Source: Streptomyces sp. NBC_01571 (lineage in GTDB: Bacteria > Actinomycetota > Actinomycetes > Streptomycetales > Streptomycetaceae). Taken from it: a stretch of DNA of 64,000 nt. The notes below the pieces were generated by a model. That model did not search any database. It was not told where the DNA came from and saw only the letters and a list, made by a program, of their open reading frames with translations. The DNA is taken from contig NZ_JAPEPZ010000001.1 in the NCBI RefSeq assembly GCF_026339875.1, positions 5,704,001-5,768,000 on the forward strand, given 5' to 3'. A program made the translations under genes and the position numbers. The first letter of the stretch is position 1, and every line of letters begins with the position of its first letter. Below are positions 15,069 through 24,912 of the stretch, piece after piece.

Positions 15069-17516
15069 CTAGTAGGCGAGGCGGGTCGTGGACCCGAGGA
15101 CGGAGTACACGGAGTCGTCCAGGACCCACACGGAGTCGTTCACTGACGCGCTCGTGTGGAACTGGATGATGTGGCTGCGCTCTTTGAGCGTCTCGGTGTA
15201 GCCCTCGACCGTGACGCGGAGCGAGCTCGCGGGTGCCTGTGACGGCAGGTTGTAGACGGTGAAGTAGCTGGAGATGTCGGCGTCGAGGATGGCCAGGTAG
15301 CCGGGCATCGTGTACGCCTCGATGACCGCCTCGCGCAGCTCGGGGCCCGGGTTGGCGTACCGGGACACCAGCCAGTACGCGGCGTCCAAGACGCTGTTGT
15401 CGCTGGTCTTGAGGATGTTGAGGGTCTGCGGGTAGGCGCCGAACGCGAACACGCTCTGGGGTGCGCTGACCCGCTGGGTGGCCCCGCCGGGCCGGGCCGC
15501 TTCGACGGAGTTGACCAGCTTCTGATCGTCGTCGGCGAGGCTGGTCCCGGGCTCCAGGTCGGCGTAGTCGATCGTGAAGGACTCGGCGGCCGGGATCGGG
15601 TTGTAGCGCACGTCGCGGCTTTGGTACTCCAGTCCGTAGAAGTCCCGCGCGGCGAACAGGTGGCCGGACTCCGTGGACTCGACCTCCCGCATGCGAGCCA
15701 CGACCTGCGAGCCACCCTCGCCCTGTGAGGCGATCGGGTCGTGGGTGGTCCCGGCGATCGTCACGGACGGGATGCCCGCATACCGGGCGAGCCGCTGGAT
15801 CCGCACGTCCGCGTCCTCGCCAGCGAACGCGGTCGTGCCCGCCGTGTAGTGCGGGGTGAGGCTGGCGCCGGTGGACACGCTCACCCCGTACAGGGCGACG
15901 TGCGCGACACTGCCGGCCCACAGCCGGGTGTTGCGGTAGCCGCCCACGTGCAGGATCCGCTGGTCGAATCCGTAGGTGACGGCGAGCGCGGAGTCCCGCA
16001 GGGTGCCGTCGACCCAGACGGCTCCCGCGTTCTGGTCGTAGATGACGTGGTGCCAGGCCCCGTCTGCGAGTCCGCTGGTCCCGTCGACGGTTTCCACGGT
16101 GAGGCTGGTGACGCCCAGGTTCGTCCACTCGATCTGCAGGGCGCCGCTCGCGGACAGGGACAGGACGTGGACGTACCGCAGGTCGGCGCTGGCCAGGCCG
16201 AGCATGGCGCGCCCGGTCGTGGTGGTCTGGAACCAGCACTCGAACACCGGCCAGTTCTGGGTGAGCTGCTGTTGGACGGCTGAGCCCATGTCGGCCATGA
16301 GCCATTTCCCGGCGGTCGCCGTGGATGGCGTGAACACGGGGACCTGGTCGCCGCTGGCGGGCGGCCCGTCTGTGTTCGACATGGTGAGGGTGCCGCCGGA
16401 CCCGGCCTGCTGGATGGTGAGCGATCCGGCTCCGAGGCCGGACAGGTCACCGGCGCTGAGGGAATCGGACGGCTCGGTCAGCGGGTAGTACGCCACCGGC
16501 CCGGATTCGAGGGTCTCCTCGGTCACCGCGGAGCGCAGGGCCGGCAGGCGGTTGAGCCGCTTGAAAAGGTCCGTGCACGTGATCGTGACGGTAGAGAGCA
16601 AGCCTTCCCAGTCGACGGGGAACTCGTTGACCATGCCGTAGAAGCGGGGCCGGATCTCCGCGCCGATGAGGTCCCACTCGACGTATCCGGTGGTGCCGCC
16701 GGTGCGGGTCGTGGGGAAGTCCACGGCGTGCGTCTGGCTGGTGACCCAGCTCGGGGTGGCGAGGGTGCGGCGCACGGTCCACGTGTAGCCGTCTCCGGAC
16801 GTCTCCCAGTACACGGTCCCGCTGGCCTCGCGGACGCGCAGCCACCCGTGGTCGATCGCCGAGTAGGTGAGGTTCACCGCGGAGCCGTCGGCGAAGCTGG
16901 TCTGCGACTGGGCGCTGATCACACCGGCGAGCGCGTCGTAGCGCCAGCCGATCCGCGTGCCGGACGTGGTCGAGGTGACCCACATCGACGCGGCCACGTT
17001 GGAGCTGCCGTTCACCGCGGGGACCGTGGCGAGCTTCGCGGTGAGCTTGCTGCCGGCCAGCTTCCACTGCCGGACGGAGGTGAAGTTCGTGTCCACGCCC
17101 GGTGCGAGCGGGATCCGCAGGCGGCCCTCTGCGGTCTCGGTGGCGCCGCCCGTGGCGACGGGCCACACCGACGGGTCGATGCGGCCGTCGTCGAAAGCGT
17201 CGCCGAGCATGGCGAGCGGGTAGGGCGCCGACCCGGACACCGTGGGGATGACCGCCACGGATACCCGGATTGGCGCGTTGCGCCGTACATACGGGTAGTA
17301 CGGCGAGGCCGCGTTGCCCGGGGTGAAGCGTCCGTCCTGGTTGTCCAGGCGCAGCGTGGCCGAGCCCGGCTGCGTCTCGGACAGTTCGTCGGCCGCGCCG
17401 CGGGTCACCACGATCCCGTTGACGATGCCGTCCGCGAACGTGCTGACGTCCGTCCACGTGATGGTCGCGGGGAACTGCACCAGGCCGCCCCAGCCCATCT
17501 CTACCAGCAGAGCCAC
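15069..17516 (-). CDS. Minor tail protein with LamG/concanavalin-like domain
   Basis: 815 aa from GTG, whose first base overlaps the last base of the tape-measure stop codon (TAGTG). The N-terminal part (ITWTDVSTFADGIVNGIVVTRG ... LRLDNQDGRFTPG) is typical of siphovirus baseplate proteins encoded after the tape measure. About residues 340-560 form a LamG-like lectin fold (VAYYPLTEPSDSLSAGDLSG ... GAWHHVIYD ... YRNTRLWAGSVAHVALYG). The C-terminal part is tail-hub-like. It probably joins the tail tip and binds cell-surface sugar. Confidence 0.8.
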   Translation of the reverse strand: MALLVEMGWGGLVQFPATITWTDVSTFADGIVNGIVVTRGAADELSETQPGSATLRLDNQDGRFTPGNAASPYYPYVRRNAPIRVSVAVIPTVSGSAPYPLAMLGDAFDDGRIDPSVWPVATGGATETAEGRLRIPLAPGVDTNFTSVRQWKLAGSKLTAKLATVPAVNGSSNVAASMWVTSTTSGTRIGWRYDALAGVISAQSQTSFADGSAVNLTYSAIDHGWLRVREASGTVYWETSGDGYTWTVRRTLATPSWVTSQTHAVDFPTTRTGGTTGYVEWDLIGAEIRPRFYGMVNEFPVDWEGLLSTVTITCTDLFKRLNRLPALRSAVTEETLESGPVAYYPLTEPSDSLSAGDLSGLGAGSLTIQQAGSGGTLTMSNTDGPPASGDQVPVFTPSTATAGKWLMADMGSAVQQQLTQNWPVFECWFQTTTTGRAMLGLASADLRYVHVLSLSASGALQIEWTNLGVTSLTVETVDGTSGLADGAWHHVIYDQNAGAVWVDGTLRDSALAVTYGFDQRILHVGGYRNTRLWAGSVAHVALYGVSVSTGASLTPHYTAGTTAFAGEDADVRIQRLARYAGIPSVTIAGTTHDPIASQGEGGSQVVARMREVESTESGHLFAARDFYGLEYQSRDVRYNPIPAAESFTIDYADLEPGTSLADDDQKLVNSVEAARPGGATQRVSAPQSVFAFGAYPQTLNILKTSDNSVLDAAYWLVSRYANPGPELREAVIEAYTMPGYLAILDADISSYFTVYNLPSQAPASSLRVTVEGYTETLKERSHIIQFHTSASVNDSVWVLDDSVYSVLGSTTRLAY

Positions 17517-20500
17517 TACCCCACCCCCAGACTGACGTTGGCGCCGTGGTGGCGCTTGAGAGAGAGCAGGCCGCGCTGGATCTCCAGCCAGACGGCCTCT
17601 GCGTTGGCGCCCGGCCGTACCTCGACGTTGAGGTTGATGACGGTGGTCCCGCCACCGCCCGCTGCTCCTGCGGGCCGGCCGACGACGGGCTGCGTGCCGG
17701 CGACCCGGCCAGTGATGACGCCGAGCGCGCGGTCGAGATGAGGCACGCCCTCGATGAGGCCGCGGGCGAGTCCCTGCGTGGAGTACGAGCCGAGCTCCGC
17801 CATGACGCGCGAGGGGCTTTTGATGCCGAGGGCCTTCTTGATGGACTTCTGCATGCCCTTGGCGATGGACATCATCAGCTTCTCGATGTCCTTCTGCTGG
17901 CCCTCCAGCCCCTTCAGGAACCCCTTGCCGGCGTTCTTCCCGCTGTCGTACATCCGGTCGGCGCCGACCTGCCCGAGCGTCGTCGTGGACTTGTCGAGCT
18001 GCGACTGCAGCGAGTTGATCGAGTTGAAGGTCGCCTTGTCCGCGCCGACCAAGGCACTGGCGTAGGCGTAGCCCGTCTCGGGGCCCATGTTGAGGACCTG
18101 CCGAAGGAGACTCTTGTTCAGGCCCCGCTTGGCCAGCTGGTCGATGTACGTCGTGAACTTCTTGACCTGCGCGAGCTTGGCCGCCAGCCCGCCCTTGATG
18201 CTGCCCTTGGACACCTCCTCCGGCTGCAGCCCCAGGCCCGACAGCGACGAGCTCTCGCGGGCCGCGCTTGTGAGGTCGGACGCGTACTTCTTCGCGGTGG
18301 CGATGGTGCTCGCCAGCTTGTCGCGCTTCGCTGCGTCGGCGAGCAGCTTCTTGGTCTGCTTGTTGACCATCGCGACGTAGCGGTTGTCCTTGCTGCCCGT
18401 GAACGCCGTCCAGATGTCCTTGGCCAGGTCGGCAGACACGGACTTGATCTTTGCCTGGGATCCGGTCAGGCCGATGATGAGGCCCTTGCCGACGTCTGCG
18501 GCGAGCGCCTTCGTCTTCTTCGACGGGCTGGCGATCTGCAGCTCACCCTTGATACCGGTCGTCACGGCGGCCGCCATCTGCCGGGCCGCCGACTCGACGA
18601 GCGAGCCGCCGCCGGTCATGCCGGCCGCGAGCCCGCGGGCTGCCTGCATGCCCGCCGATCCGGTGCCGCCGTCCCCGAGGGAGCCGGCCGCGAGGCGGCC
18701 GGTGTTGATGGCGCGCAGGAAGTCGAGCCCGTAGCGGGCGACCGACTTCGCCTTGATGACGAACTCGCCGGCCGACAGCCACGGCGCGTGGACGTCGTCG
18801 GACGTGCCCGTGCCGGGGCCGCGGACCAGGCCGCCGTCCGCGTACCGGTTGGCGAACGCCTTGCCCGTGTACAGGCCACCGGTGGCGCCGACCATGTCGT
18901 GGACGCTCCCGCCGCCCGAGACGGAGCGCGACGTCGAGTATTCCGTCCGGATTTTGTGGAAGGTCCAGGTCGTGGCGGTCTTCCCGTTCAGGTTCGCCAG
19001 CGCCCGTGCCACCGCGCCGATCCCGCCGAGGGCACTCCCGTTCGCCGTGTAGACCGCGGTCTTTCCGTCGGGCAGCGCCCTCGTTTTCAGGCCGACCGCT
19101 TCGAGTGCCTTGATCGCGGCGCCGTTGAGCGTGTCCACCTTGATCTGCTTGGCGCCCGGCGTCTTCGTGATCTCCGCCTGCACCGACTGCAGTCCGGCGA
19201 TCGCCTCTTTGCGCTCCAGCTTGACCATGGTCTTGATCTGGTCTGGCGTGCCGAGCAGCGTGTTGACGTACTCGCGGGCCTTCTTCTTGTTCCCGTCGAA
19301 CGCGTCGGTCGCCAGCCGCATCATCTCGCTGCGCAGCCGCGACGACTTGCTCGTCATCGAGGCCAGCGAGTCGCCCGCCGCCAGGCCGGACGCGACCATC
19401 TCATCCTGAGCCTTGGCGGCCGCCGACATGGCCTGCCCGTTCTGCCGCCCCTTGTCGGTGTGGATATCGAGGGTGGCGCCGTTCTTCTTGAACGATTCCG
19501 TCAGGCTGTCCAGCCCGGCCTCGAAGCTGATCTGCGAGTCGTAGGCGCTGCGGTTGACGTCGTTCAGCGCGTTGATGCTGGCCCGGAGCCCGTCCGCGCT
19601 GTTCTTCTGCGCGTCGAGCGTCAGCTGCGTCTGGCGGGCCTGGTTGCCGAAGATGCCCATCGACTGCGCCGCCCAGTCCTGCTCGAACTTGGCAGCACTC
19701 AGCGACGACTTGTACGTGTCGAGCTTGCTCGTGAAGTCCTTGACATTGCCGCCGCCCTTGACGTAGCTGTCCGAGTAGTACTTCAGGGCGGCTGCGGCCT
19801 CTCGCGGCTTGCCGCCCCGCACCATGTCGCTCAAGGACTTGTCGATCGCCTTGATCCGGTCCTCGGCTTCGGTGTGCGGAGTCGAGTCCGCCATGCCGAG
19901 CGAGAACACCTTGACCAGACCCTGCTGGAGCTTGTCGGTCGTCGTCGGATCGGAGATGTTCCGGATCGAGCTGTACAGGCCGTCGAGGTTCTTCCCGAAC
20001 AGCCGGGCGCCTTCACCGGAGTTCTTACCGGTGAGCGCCAGGTTGCCCAGGCTCGTGGTCAGCTTGTCGACGTCCGGGGGTGCCTGCTTCCCGACCTTTG
20101 CCAGATTGATCGCCGCGACCGCGACGAGGCCGATCCCGACCGCGGCCAGGTTCATCTTGGCGCCGGTCGACAGTGTCCCGACCGCAGACCGCAGCGACCC
20201 CATGCGGGTGCCCGCTCCGATGGCCGCCGTGCCCATCCTCCGGATGGCGTCGGAAACGGTGACGAACCCGCCGGCCAGCAGCTGCATACCGGAGCCAGCC
20301 AGGCGCACGGCGCGGATCGCGAGCGCGGTCTGCATCAGCGTGGTGATGAATCCCGTGGGCAGCGAAGCCACCAGCGAGGCCGCGGCGTTCGCGATCTGTA
20401 GGAGGCCCACGCCCACGCCGGACGCGGCCTCCAGCAGGTGGACCGCAGCCGTCGCCACGTTCTTCAAGGTGTCCGCGAGGAGCGGCCCCTGCGCGCGCGC

Positions 20501-21193
20501 GTAGTCCATGAACTGGGAGAAGCCCCCGCCGACCTTCCCCGTGTCGAGGGTCTGGGCGAAGTGCACGATGCCGTCGACGGCCTGGCGCAGACTCGTGGTC
20601 GCGAAGTTCGAGAACTTCTCCATCAGGCGGTCGAAGCCAGGGCTGGCCATGCCGCCGGCCGCCAGCGTCACCAAACGGTCCAGCTGTACGGACGCGCCCT
20701 TCACCAGCGGCGTCAGCTTCGGCAGAGCAGCCGACGCCATGGCCACACCCTTGGTGAAGACGGGCATGGTGTCCTTGGCCAGCGAATCCGACCAGTCCGA
20801 GTACTGCTCCTTCAGCATCGACATGCCGACGGCCGCCTTGCGGGTTTCCGGCGGCAGCTTCGCCATCTGCTGCTGGAACTCGACGTGTGCGGCGATGGCA
20901 TCCTCGGACGCCGCCCCCGACTTCGCGACCGCATCCTCGTACTTCGTCTGCGCCTTGCTCGCCTCGGACAGGGCGCCGATCTGCGGCACGATCGCCGCAC
21001 CGAACGCTGCCACCGCCACCGCGGCGGCGCCCGCCTGCGCTGCGAGCGGGGCCAGCGCGGCGGCCGCGGGGATCGCCGCGCCGACCATGGCGAGCTTCTT
21101 CTCCAGGTTGCCCGCGGAGTCGCCCGCCTTGTCGAGGACGCGGCTCAGCCGGTCTCGGCCCTCCAGCGTGAACGTCAGGCTCGTGCTGGCCAT
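17516..21193 (-). CDS. Tape measure protein
   Basis: 1225 aa, the longest gene. ATG at 21193 follows GGAGGTGAGTG. It has hydrophobic N-terminal helices (AAIPAAAALAPLAAQAGAAAVAVAAFG), long Ala/Lys-rich coiled coils, and a central membrane-like segment (LNLAAVGIGLVAVAAINL). The C-terminal repeat-like blocks resemble PSRVMAELGSYSTQGLARGLIEG. This sets tail length in siphoviruses and is ejected with DNA. It follows the frameshifted tail chaperone genes; its ATG overlaps their final stop codon (TGATG). Confidence 0.93.
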   Translation of the reverse strand: MASTSLTFTLEGRDRLSRVLDKAGDSAGNLEKKLAMVGAAIPAAAALAPLAAQAGAAAVAVAAFGAAIVPQIGALSEASKAQTKYEDAVAKSGAASEDAIAAHVEFQQQMAKLPPETRKAAVGMSMLKEQYSDWSDSLAKDTMPVFTKGVAMASAALPKLTPLVKGASVQLDRLVTLAAGGMASPGFDRLMEKFSNFATTSLRQAVDGIVHFAQTLDTGKVGGGFSQFMDYARAQGPLLADTLKNVATAAVHLLEAASGVGVGLLQIANAAASLVASLPTGFITTLMQTALAIRAVRLAGSGMQLLAGGFVTVSDAIRRMGTAAIGAGTRMGSLRSAVGTLSTGAKMNLAAVGIGLVAVAAINLAKVGKQAPPDVDKLTTSLGNLALTGKNSGEGARLFGKNLDGLYSSIRNISDPTTTDKLQQGLVKVFSLGMADSTPHTEAEDRIKAIDKSLSDMVRGGKPREAAAALKYYSDSYVKGGGNVKDFTSKLDTYKSSLSAAKFEQDWAAQSMGIFGNQARQTQLTLDAQKNSADGLRASINALNDVNRSAYDSQISFEAGLDSLTESFKKNGATLDIHTDKGRQNGQAMSAAAKAQDEMVASGLAAGDSLASMTSKSSRLRSEMMRLATDAFDGNKKKAREYVNTLLGTPDQIKTMVKLERKEAIAGLQSVQAEITKTPGAKQIKVDTLNGAAIKALEAVGLKTRALPDGKTAVYTANGSALGGIGAVARALANLNGKTATTWTFHKIRTEYSTSRSVSGGGSVHDMVGATGGLYTGKAFANRYADGGLVRGPGTGTSDDVHAPWLSAGEFVIKAKSVARYGLDFLRAINTGRLAAGSLGDGGTGSAGMQAARGLAAGMTGGGSLVESAARQMAAAVTTGIKGELQIASPSKKTKALAADVGKGLIIGLTGSQAKIKSVSADLAKDIWTAFTGSKDNRYVAMVNKQTKKLLADAAKRDKLASTIATAKKYASDLTSAARESSSLSGLGLQPEEVSKGSIKGGLAAKLAQVKKFTTYIDQLAKRGLNKSLLRQVLNMGPETGYAYASALVGADKATFNSINSLQSQLDKSTTTLGQVGADRMYDSGKNAGKGFLKGLEGQQKDIEKLMMSIAKGMQKSIKKALGIKSPSRVMAELGSYSTQGLARGLIEGVPHLDRALGVITGRVAGTQPVVGRPAGAAGGGGTTVINLNVEVRPGANAEAVWLEIQRGLLSLKRHHGANVSLGVG

Positions 21194-21809
21194 CACTCAC
21201 CTCCAGCTGCTTGGGCCTGCGCTTGCGCGGCCACGTGTCGCTCGGCCCAGACCACGGCCTGGAGGAATCGGGTACGCGGCAGCGCTTCGAGCTCGGCGGG
21301 GCCGATGTGCAGGAGGTGGGCGATCAGAGGCCAGTACTCGTCGAGGAGGTCTCCGATGCGGCGTCCGGCGAGGGGGCCGGCTCCGGGGGCGTGGCGGCGG
21401 CCTGGGCTTTTGGGGCTGCCTCGTCGAAGGCCCGGTCGACGTCGGCCGGGTCGTAGGCCATGACCCGCATGTGCTTGGTCATGCCCTCGACCAGTTCGTC
21501 AGTCATCTCCGGGTTCTTCATCAGGGCTTCGACCATGTCGAAGATCTCGGCGTACTCCAACTGCGCCTTGGTGCGGCGCTTCCAGCCGGGCAGGTCGAAC
21601 TCGGAGAAGCGCAGTGTGGGCTGCTGCCGCTTGCGGAACACCCACAGGACCGCGCGCATCGCGGTCGGTGCCTGGTGGCGCAGCGCGGTGTCGACGTCGT
21701 CCCAGTCCAGGCCGGTGGCCGACTCGATGACGGACGACTCGATCGCGGACAGATCGTCGGTGGAGACCTCCTCGACGGTGCCGTCCTCCTGGCGGTACGA
21801 AACGATCAT
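21193..21809 (-). CDS. Tail assembly chaperone, -1 frameshift fusion (G-T)
   Basis: Frame 0 (21324-21809, about 161 aa, start ATG after AGGAGCAACAG) encodes the G-type chaperone ending ...SETSSTSTGL. At CCCAAAA (21408-21414), read as C CCA AAA, a -1 shift opens a second frame. It runs without stop through GDLLDEYWPLIAHLLHIG and VVWAERHVAA to the TGA at 21193-21195, which overlaps the tape-measure start. This is the classical two-product tail chaperone of siphoviruses, with slippery site, length and position all as expected. Confidence 0.88.
21408..21414 (-). promoter_or_regulatory. Slippery heptamer CCCAAAA for -1 frameshift
   Basis: On the minus strand the codons GCC CCA AAA GCC contain X XXY YYZ in the correct frame. 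Slipping to CCC AAA places the ribosome in the frame coding for the T extension. Confidence 0.85.
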
Positions 21810-21823
21810 CTGTTGCTCCTGGG

Positions 21824-22330
21824 CTATTCGAGGCGACGGCGCACGTCGTCGAGGATTCGGGCGGCTTCGCGATCCATGCGGGGGCGGCCCTTGCGCACGG
21901 TGTTGTCCCACCACAGAGGAGTGGCGTTCTGCTGCACCCAGCGGCGCCGGTTGCCGTACACGGGGTGGCGGATGCGGCCGGTGTTGATGGCGCCCGGCAT
22001 CTTCCGCAGGTCGGCCGGCAGGCGGCCTTTGTCGACCCAGACGCGGGCGCCCGGGTTGCCCGCGGTGCGGACGCTGATACGGATCGCGTCGGCGATCGTG
22101 GCGCGCAGCGGGCGGGTCGTCGGGGATGGTCCGCCCGGGCGGCCGCGGCGCCCCTGCGAGCTGATGTCCAGACCGCGGATCGCGGACTGCAGATCGTCAC
22201 GCAGGGGCTCGGCGGCGTGCCGTAGGCGGCGCTGCATCGAGGCGCGGATGTTCTCGTGCCCGGCCGCCCGCAGGCGGCGCTGCAGCTCGATGAGGCTGCC
22301 GGTGTTGGTGATACGGATGTCGGAGACCAC
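21824..22330 (-). CDS. HK97-gp10-like / tail-completion-type protein
   Basis: 168 aa, basic, with an N-terminal helical region (LIELQRRLRAAGHENIRASMQRRLRHAAEPLRDD) and a C-terminal part with GRIRHPVYGNRRRWV, a motif of HK97 gp10-like neck proteins. Unusually it lies after the major tail gene and not among the connectors. The assignment is by motif resemblance. Confidence 0.6.
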   Translation of the reverse strand: MVSDIRITNTGSLIELQRRLRAAGHENIRASMQRRLRHAAEPLRDDLQSAIRGLDISSQGRRGRPGGPSPTTRPLRATIADAIRISVRTAGNPGARVWVDKGRLPADLRKMPGAINTGRIRHPVYGNRRRWVQQNATPLWWDNTVRKGRPRMDREAARILDDVRRRLE

Positions 22331-22341
22331 GGGGGGTCACC

Positions 22342-23328
22342 TCACACAGTGATATCCGTGGACATGTATTCGATCTTCACCGGGTTCGTGCCGTCGTACA
22401 GACCGGTGAAGTTGAACGACGGCTTCACGACGTCGAAGCCGTCGACGACCGGGGGGCCCTCGTCGAAGCGGACCGCGGGCAGCGTGATGCGGAACGTCTC
22501 GAAGTACGTCGAGGCGATGAGCGGTCCGGTGAACTCCCACACCAGGCTGGTCGCGCCGTCGGAGGTGTGGAGGTCGTCGAGGACCGTGTCGATGTAGTCC
22601 GTCTCCAGCGTCCCGGTGATCTTCACCTGGTCGTTCGAGATGGGCTCCTTCTTCAGCCCGGACTGGCCCGCGTAGAAGCGCTCCGTCGCCTGCGGCCGCT
22701 CGATCTTCACGGACACCTTGCGGACGCCGTCCCGCGCTACCTCCGAGGAGTACGTGCCGGTCTTCACGGCCATCTGCCCGAAGCGGAACGGAGACATCGC
22801 CGGGTAGCTGGCGGTCGCCAGGGTCTGCGCCTCGTCGACGGTCTTGCCGTCGAACTCGAACGACGCGGTGAGCATGCCGCCCACCTCGCACGAGAACTCG
22901 CCGCTGGTGACCTTGCAGCCGAGGAACGTCTTGTCGGTCACCGTGCCCGTGGTGAGCGGGACGCCCTTCTGGATCGTCAGGCTCTTGCCCGCCGTGTCCG
23001 CGAGGATGTGCGTCTGCAGGTAGGCGGCCGTCGCGACTTGCTGCACCGGTGTGACCGTCGTGCCCATCAGCGCCTGCAGCAGGCCGCCCATGGACTTGTT
23101 GACGACCTCCAGGTCGATGGACCCCTGCACCTCTTGGCGGGTCAGGACGCGCCGGGACGACAGGGGCAGCAGGCGGCCGGCCGCGATGCCGGCGCTCTGA
23201 GCGGTCGTCTTCTTGAGAGCGAGGCTCTCCTTCGTGAACTCGATGAACTTGGCCGGGGCCACGAACGTCCCGTAGGACGACTCCGGCGAATAGCCGATCT
23301 GGGCGCCAAGGCCCGAACCGATCGCCAT
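22342..23328 (-). CDS. Major tail tube protein
   Basis: 328 aa. The start AIGSGLGAQIGYSPESSYGTFVAPAKFIEF and the beta-rich body (GSIDLEVVNKSMGGLLQ ... ITLPAVRFDEGPPVVDGFDVV) are typical of actinophage tail-tube proteins. It lies directly before the chaperone/tape-measure block, the standard siphovirus order. Many copies stack to form the non-contractile tail tube. Confidence 0.88.
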   Translation of the reverse strand: MAIGSGLGAQIGYSPESSYGTFVAPAKFIEFTKESLALKKTTAQSAGIAAGRLLPLSSRRVLTRQEVQGSIDLEVVNKSMGGLLQALMGTTVTPVQQVATAAYLQTHILADTAGKSLTIQKGVPLTTGTVTDKTFLGCKVTSGEFSCEVGGMLTASFEFDGKTVDEAQTLATASYPAMSPFRFGQMAVKTGTYSSEVARDGVRKVSVKIERPQATERFYAGQSGLKKEPISNDQVKITGTLETDYIDTVLDDLHTSDGATSLVWEFTGPLIASTYFETFRITLPAVRFDEGPPVVDGFDVVKPSFNFTGLYDGTNPVKIEYMSTDITV

Positions 23329-23543
23329 CAGAGATCAGCTCCCTTCGCGGCACGCGCCGCCTTCTTCGCGTCGGCCGCGGCCTTCATGCCGGGCTCCTCG
23401 ACGGACTCCCAGGTGGCGGTCTGGCAGACGTAGCCCTCGAACCGCTCGTCGGGGACCTCGACGACGGTGTCCGGCTCGATGAGCCGGTCTCCGAGCTCGG
23501 GCACCGTCACCGGCTCCGCGCCCAGGTAGCGCACTCGCGCCAT
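23328..23543 (-). CDS. Small head-tail region protein
   Basis: 71 aa. RYLGAEPVTVPELGDRLIEPDTVVEVPDERFEGYV is the small beta-domain pattern common in phage neck regions. A basic Ala/Lys tail follows. The stop overlaps the tail-tube gene's ATG. Exact role unknown. Confidence 0.6.
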   Translation of the reverse strand: MARVRYLGAEPVTVPELGDRLIEPDTVVEVPDERFEGYVCQTATWESVEEPGMKAAADAKKAARAAKGADL

Positions 23544-23571
23544 GGCTGTACTCCTTCTTGGGTGGGGTGGA

Positions 23572-24036
23572 TCAGATGCGGGCCCGGCAGGTCACGGCGA
23601 AGACCACGCCGACGAGGGCGCCCTCGGCCGTGTCCTGCAGGACGTTGCCCGTTGTGAGCTCCGCCCACAGGACGCTGCCGTTCAGGGTCGGTGCCGTCGG
23701 ATTCGAGTCGCTGGCGCGCATCGCCTGCTCGACCTCGCCGATCAGGTCGAAGGCGTCGGAGCGGCGGAACGACATGTCCTTGTCGCCGCCGCGCGATTCG
23801 GCGTAGCAGGTGATCGAGAACGCCTCGTCGCGGGTACGGGCGCCCGCCGCGTTGAACTGCTGCTGAATCTCAACCGCCTGCTCAGCGTTCGGGGACCATC
23901 CGATGTGGATCCGCCGGCGCTGCGTCAGGTTGACCGACGCCGGCCCGTCGACGACGGCAACGTCCTCGAGCGCGGACCGTGCCTGCAGGATCGCGAGCAG
24001 CGCGTCGATGGCGGCAGGTACGCGGGAGGTCTGCAC
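23572..24036 (-). CDS. Tail terminator / neck protein
   Basis: 154 aa from GTG, sharing one base with the upstream stop (TAGTG). The sequence (AIDALLAILQARSALEDVAVVDGP ... RDEAFSITCYAESRGGDKDMSFRRSDAFDLIGEVEQAMR) matches the layout of small alpha/beta tail-terminator proteins. It caps the tail tube and joins it to the head. Confidence 0.65.
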   Translation of the reverse strand: MQTSRVPAAIDALLAILQARSALEDVAVVDGPASVNLTQRRRIHIGWSPNAEQAVEIQQQFNAAGARTRDEAFSITCYAESRGGDKDMSFRRSDAFDLIGEVEQAMRASDSNPTAPTLNGSVLWAELTTGNVLQDTAEGALVGVVFAVTCRARI

Positions 24037-24590
24037 TACGCCACCCCCGGCGGAACCTTGTACGGCTCCAGCAACTGCAGGACCCGGTTGGGGATCGCGT
24101 AGCCCCAGCCCGGCGCGGGCTCGGTGACGTTGTAGTCGTCGCCGCCACCGATGGAGGACATGCCGCGCGACGCCCCGTACTGCGTGCGCCACAGGTGCTG
24201 CAGCAGTATGCGGGCGGCGAGGTTGACGGTCGGCATCTCCTCGGTCCGGCCGGCCGTGTACACGAAGCGCCAAAGGGTCCCGGCGAAGGTGCCGCCGCGG
24301 TAGCGGACGATGCCGGTGGCTCCGTCCAGGACGAGCCTGGACAGGTCCAGGGCGTCGCCCTCGTCGACCGCGGGCTCCACCGACACCAGGGCGACGGCGG
24401 GGATGCGGGACAGGCACACGCTGGCGCTGCGGCCCTCGATCGTCTCGGTGAACTCCCGGACCTCGACGGGCCCGATGTGCCGTTCGATCGGCGCGGTCAG
24501 CGCGTCGATGAACGCCTGCAGCTCGACGTCCTCCGCCGAACCGTCGATGTCGAGCTGGGCCTTCGCCTCTTCGAGGGTGAGCAGCGCCAT
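24036..24590 (-). CDS. Head-tail connector (gp6-like adaptor)
   Basis: 184 aa. The opening LLTLEEAKAQLDIDGSAEDVELQAFIDALTAPIERHIG is the diagnostic helical start of gp6/gp8-type head-completion proteins, followed by the usual beta region. It forms the ring below the portal. Starts 12 bp after the 24603 gene ends. Confidence 0.82.
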   Translation of the reverse strand: MALLTLEEAKAQLDIDGSAEDVELQAFIDALTAPIERHIGPVEVREFTETIEGRSASVCLSRIPAVALVSVEPAVDEGDALDLSRLVLDGATGIVRYRGGTFAGTLWRFVYTAGRTEEMPTVNLAARILLQHLWRTQYGASRGMSSIGGGDDYNVTEPAPGWGYAIPNRVLQLLEPYKVPPGVA

Positions 24591-24602
24591 GAGGACCTCC
24601 GC

Positions 24603-24851
24603 CTACTTCTCGACCGCGGACTTCGTCATGGGTCCCTTGCGGCGGGCGGTGGCGGTCTCCGGCTTCGCCGGGTTGGCCGCGTTCTCCTCGGCCAGCTCTT
24701 CGGTCTCGTCCTGGCCGTCGGCCTCCTCGACGAGACCGCCCGCGATCATGTGCCGGGCCTCCTCGTCGGGCAGGTCGACCACGCCGCCCCGCTCGGGCCA
24801 GGTCTCGCCGTCGCGGGTCCCGGAGATCGTGACCTTCATCCGAACGCGCAT
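24603..24851 (-). CDS. Small head-region protein
   Basis: 82 aa. The N-terminal KVTISGTRDGETWPERGGVVDLPDEEARHMIAGGLVEEA is a short beta domain seen in proteins encoded after phage capsids. The C-terminal half is acidic and then basic and probably disordered. Function unknown, perhaps head decoration. Confidence 0.6.
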   Translation of the reverse strand: MRVRMKVTISGTRDGETWPERGGVVDLPDEEARHMIAGGLVEEADGQDETEELAEENAANPAKPETATARRKGPMTKSAVEK

Positions 24852-24912
24852 TGCTGTTTCCTCTCAAGCCGAAGGGGCGCCCACGGCCATGGGCGCCCCG
24901 GATACGGATGGA

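Noticed and set aside
17546..20401. 951-codon plus-strand frame opposite the tape measure gene
   Set aside because: Shadow of the tape measure gene; composition is of unusual low complexity and the minus frame has a normal start, site and neighbours.
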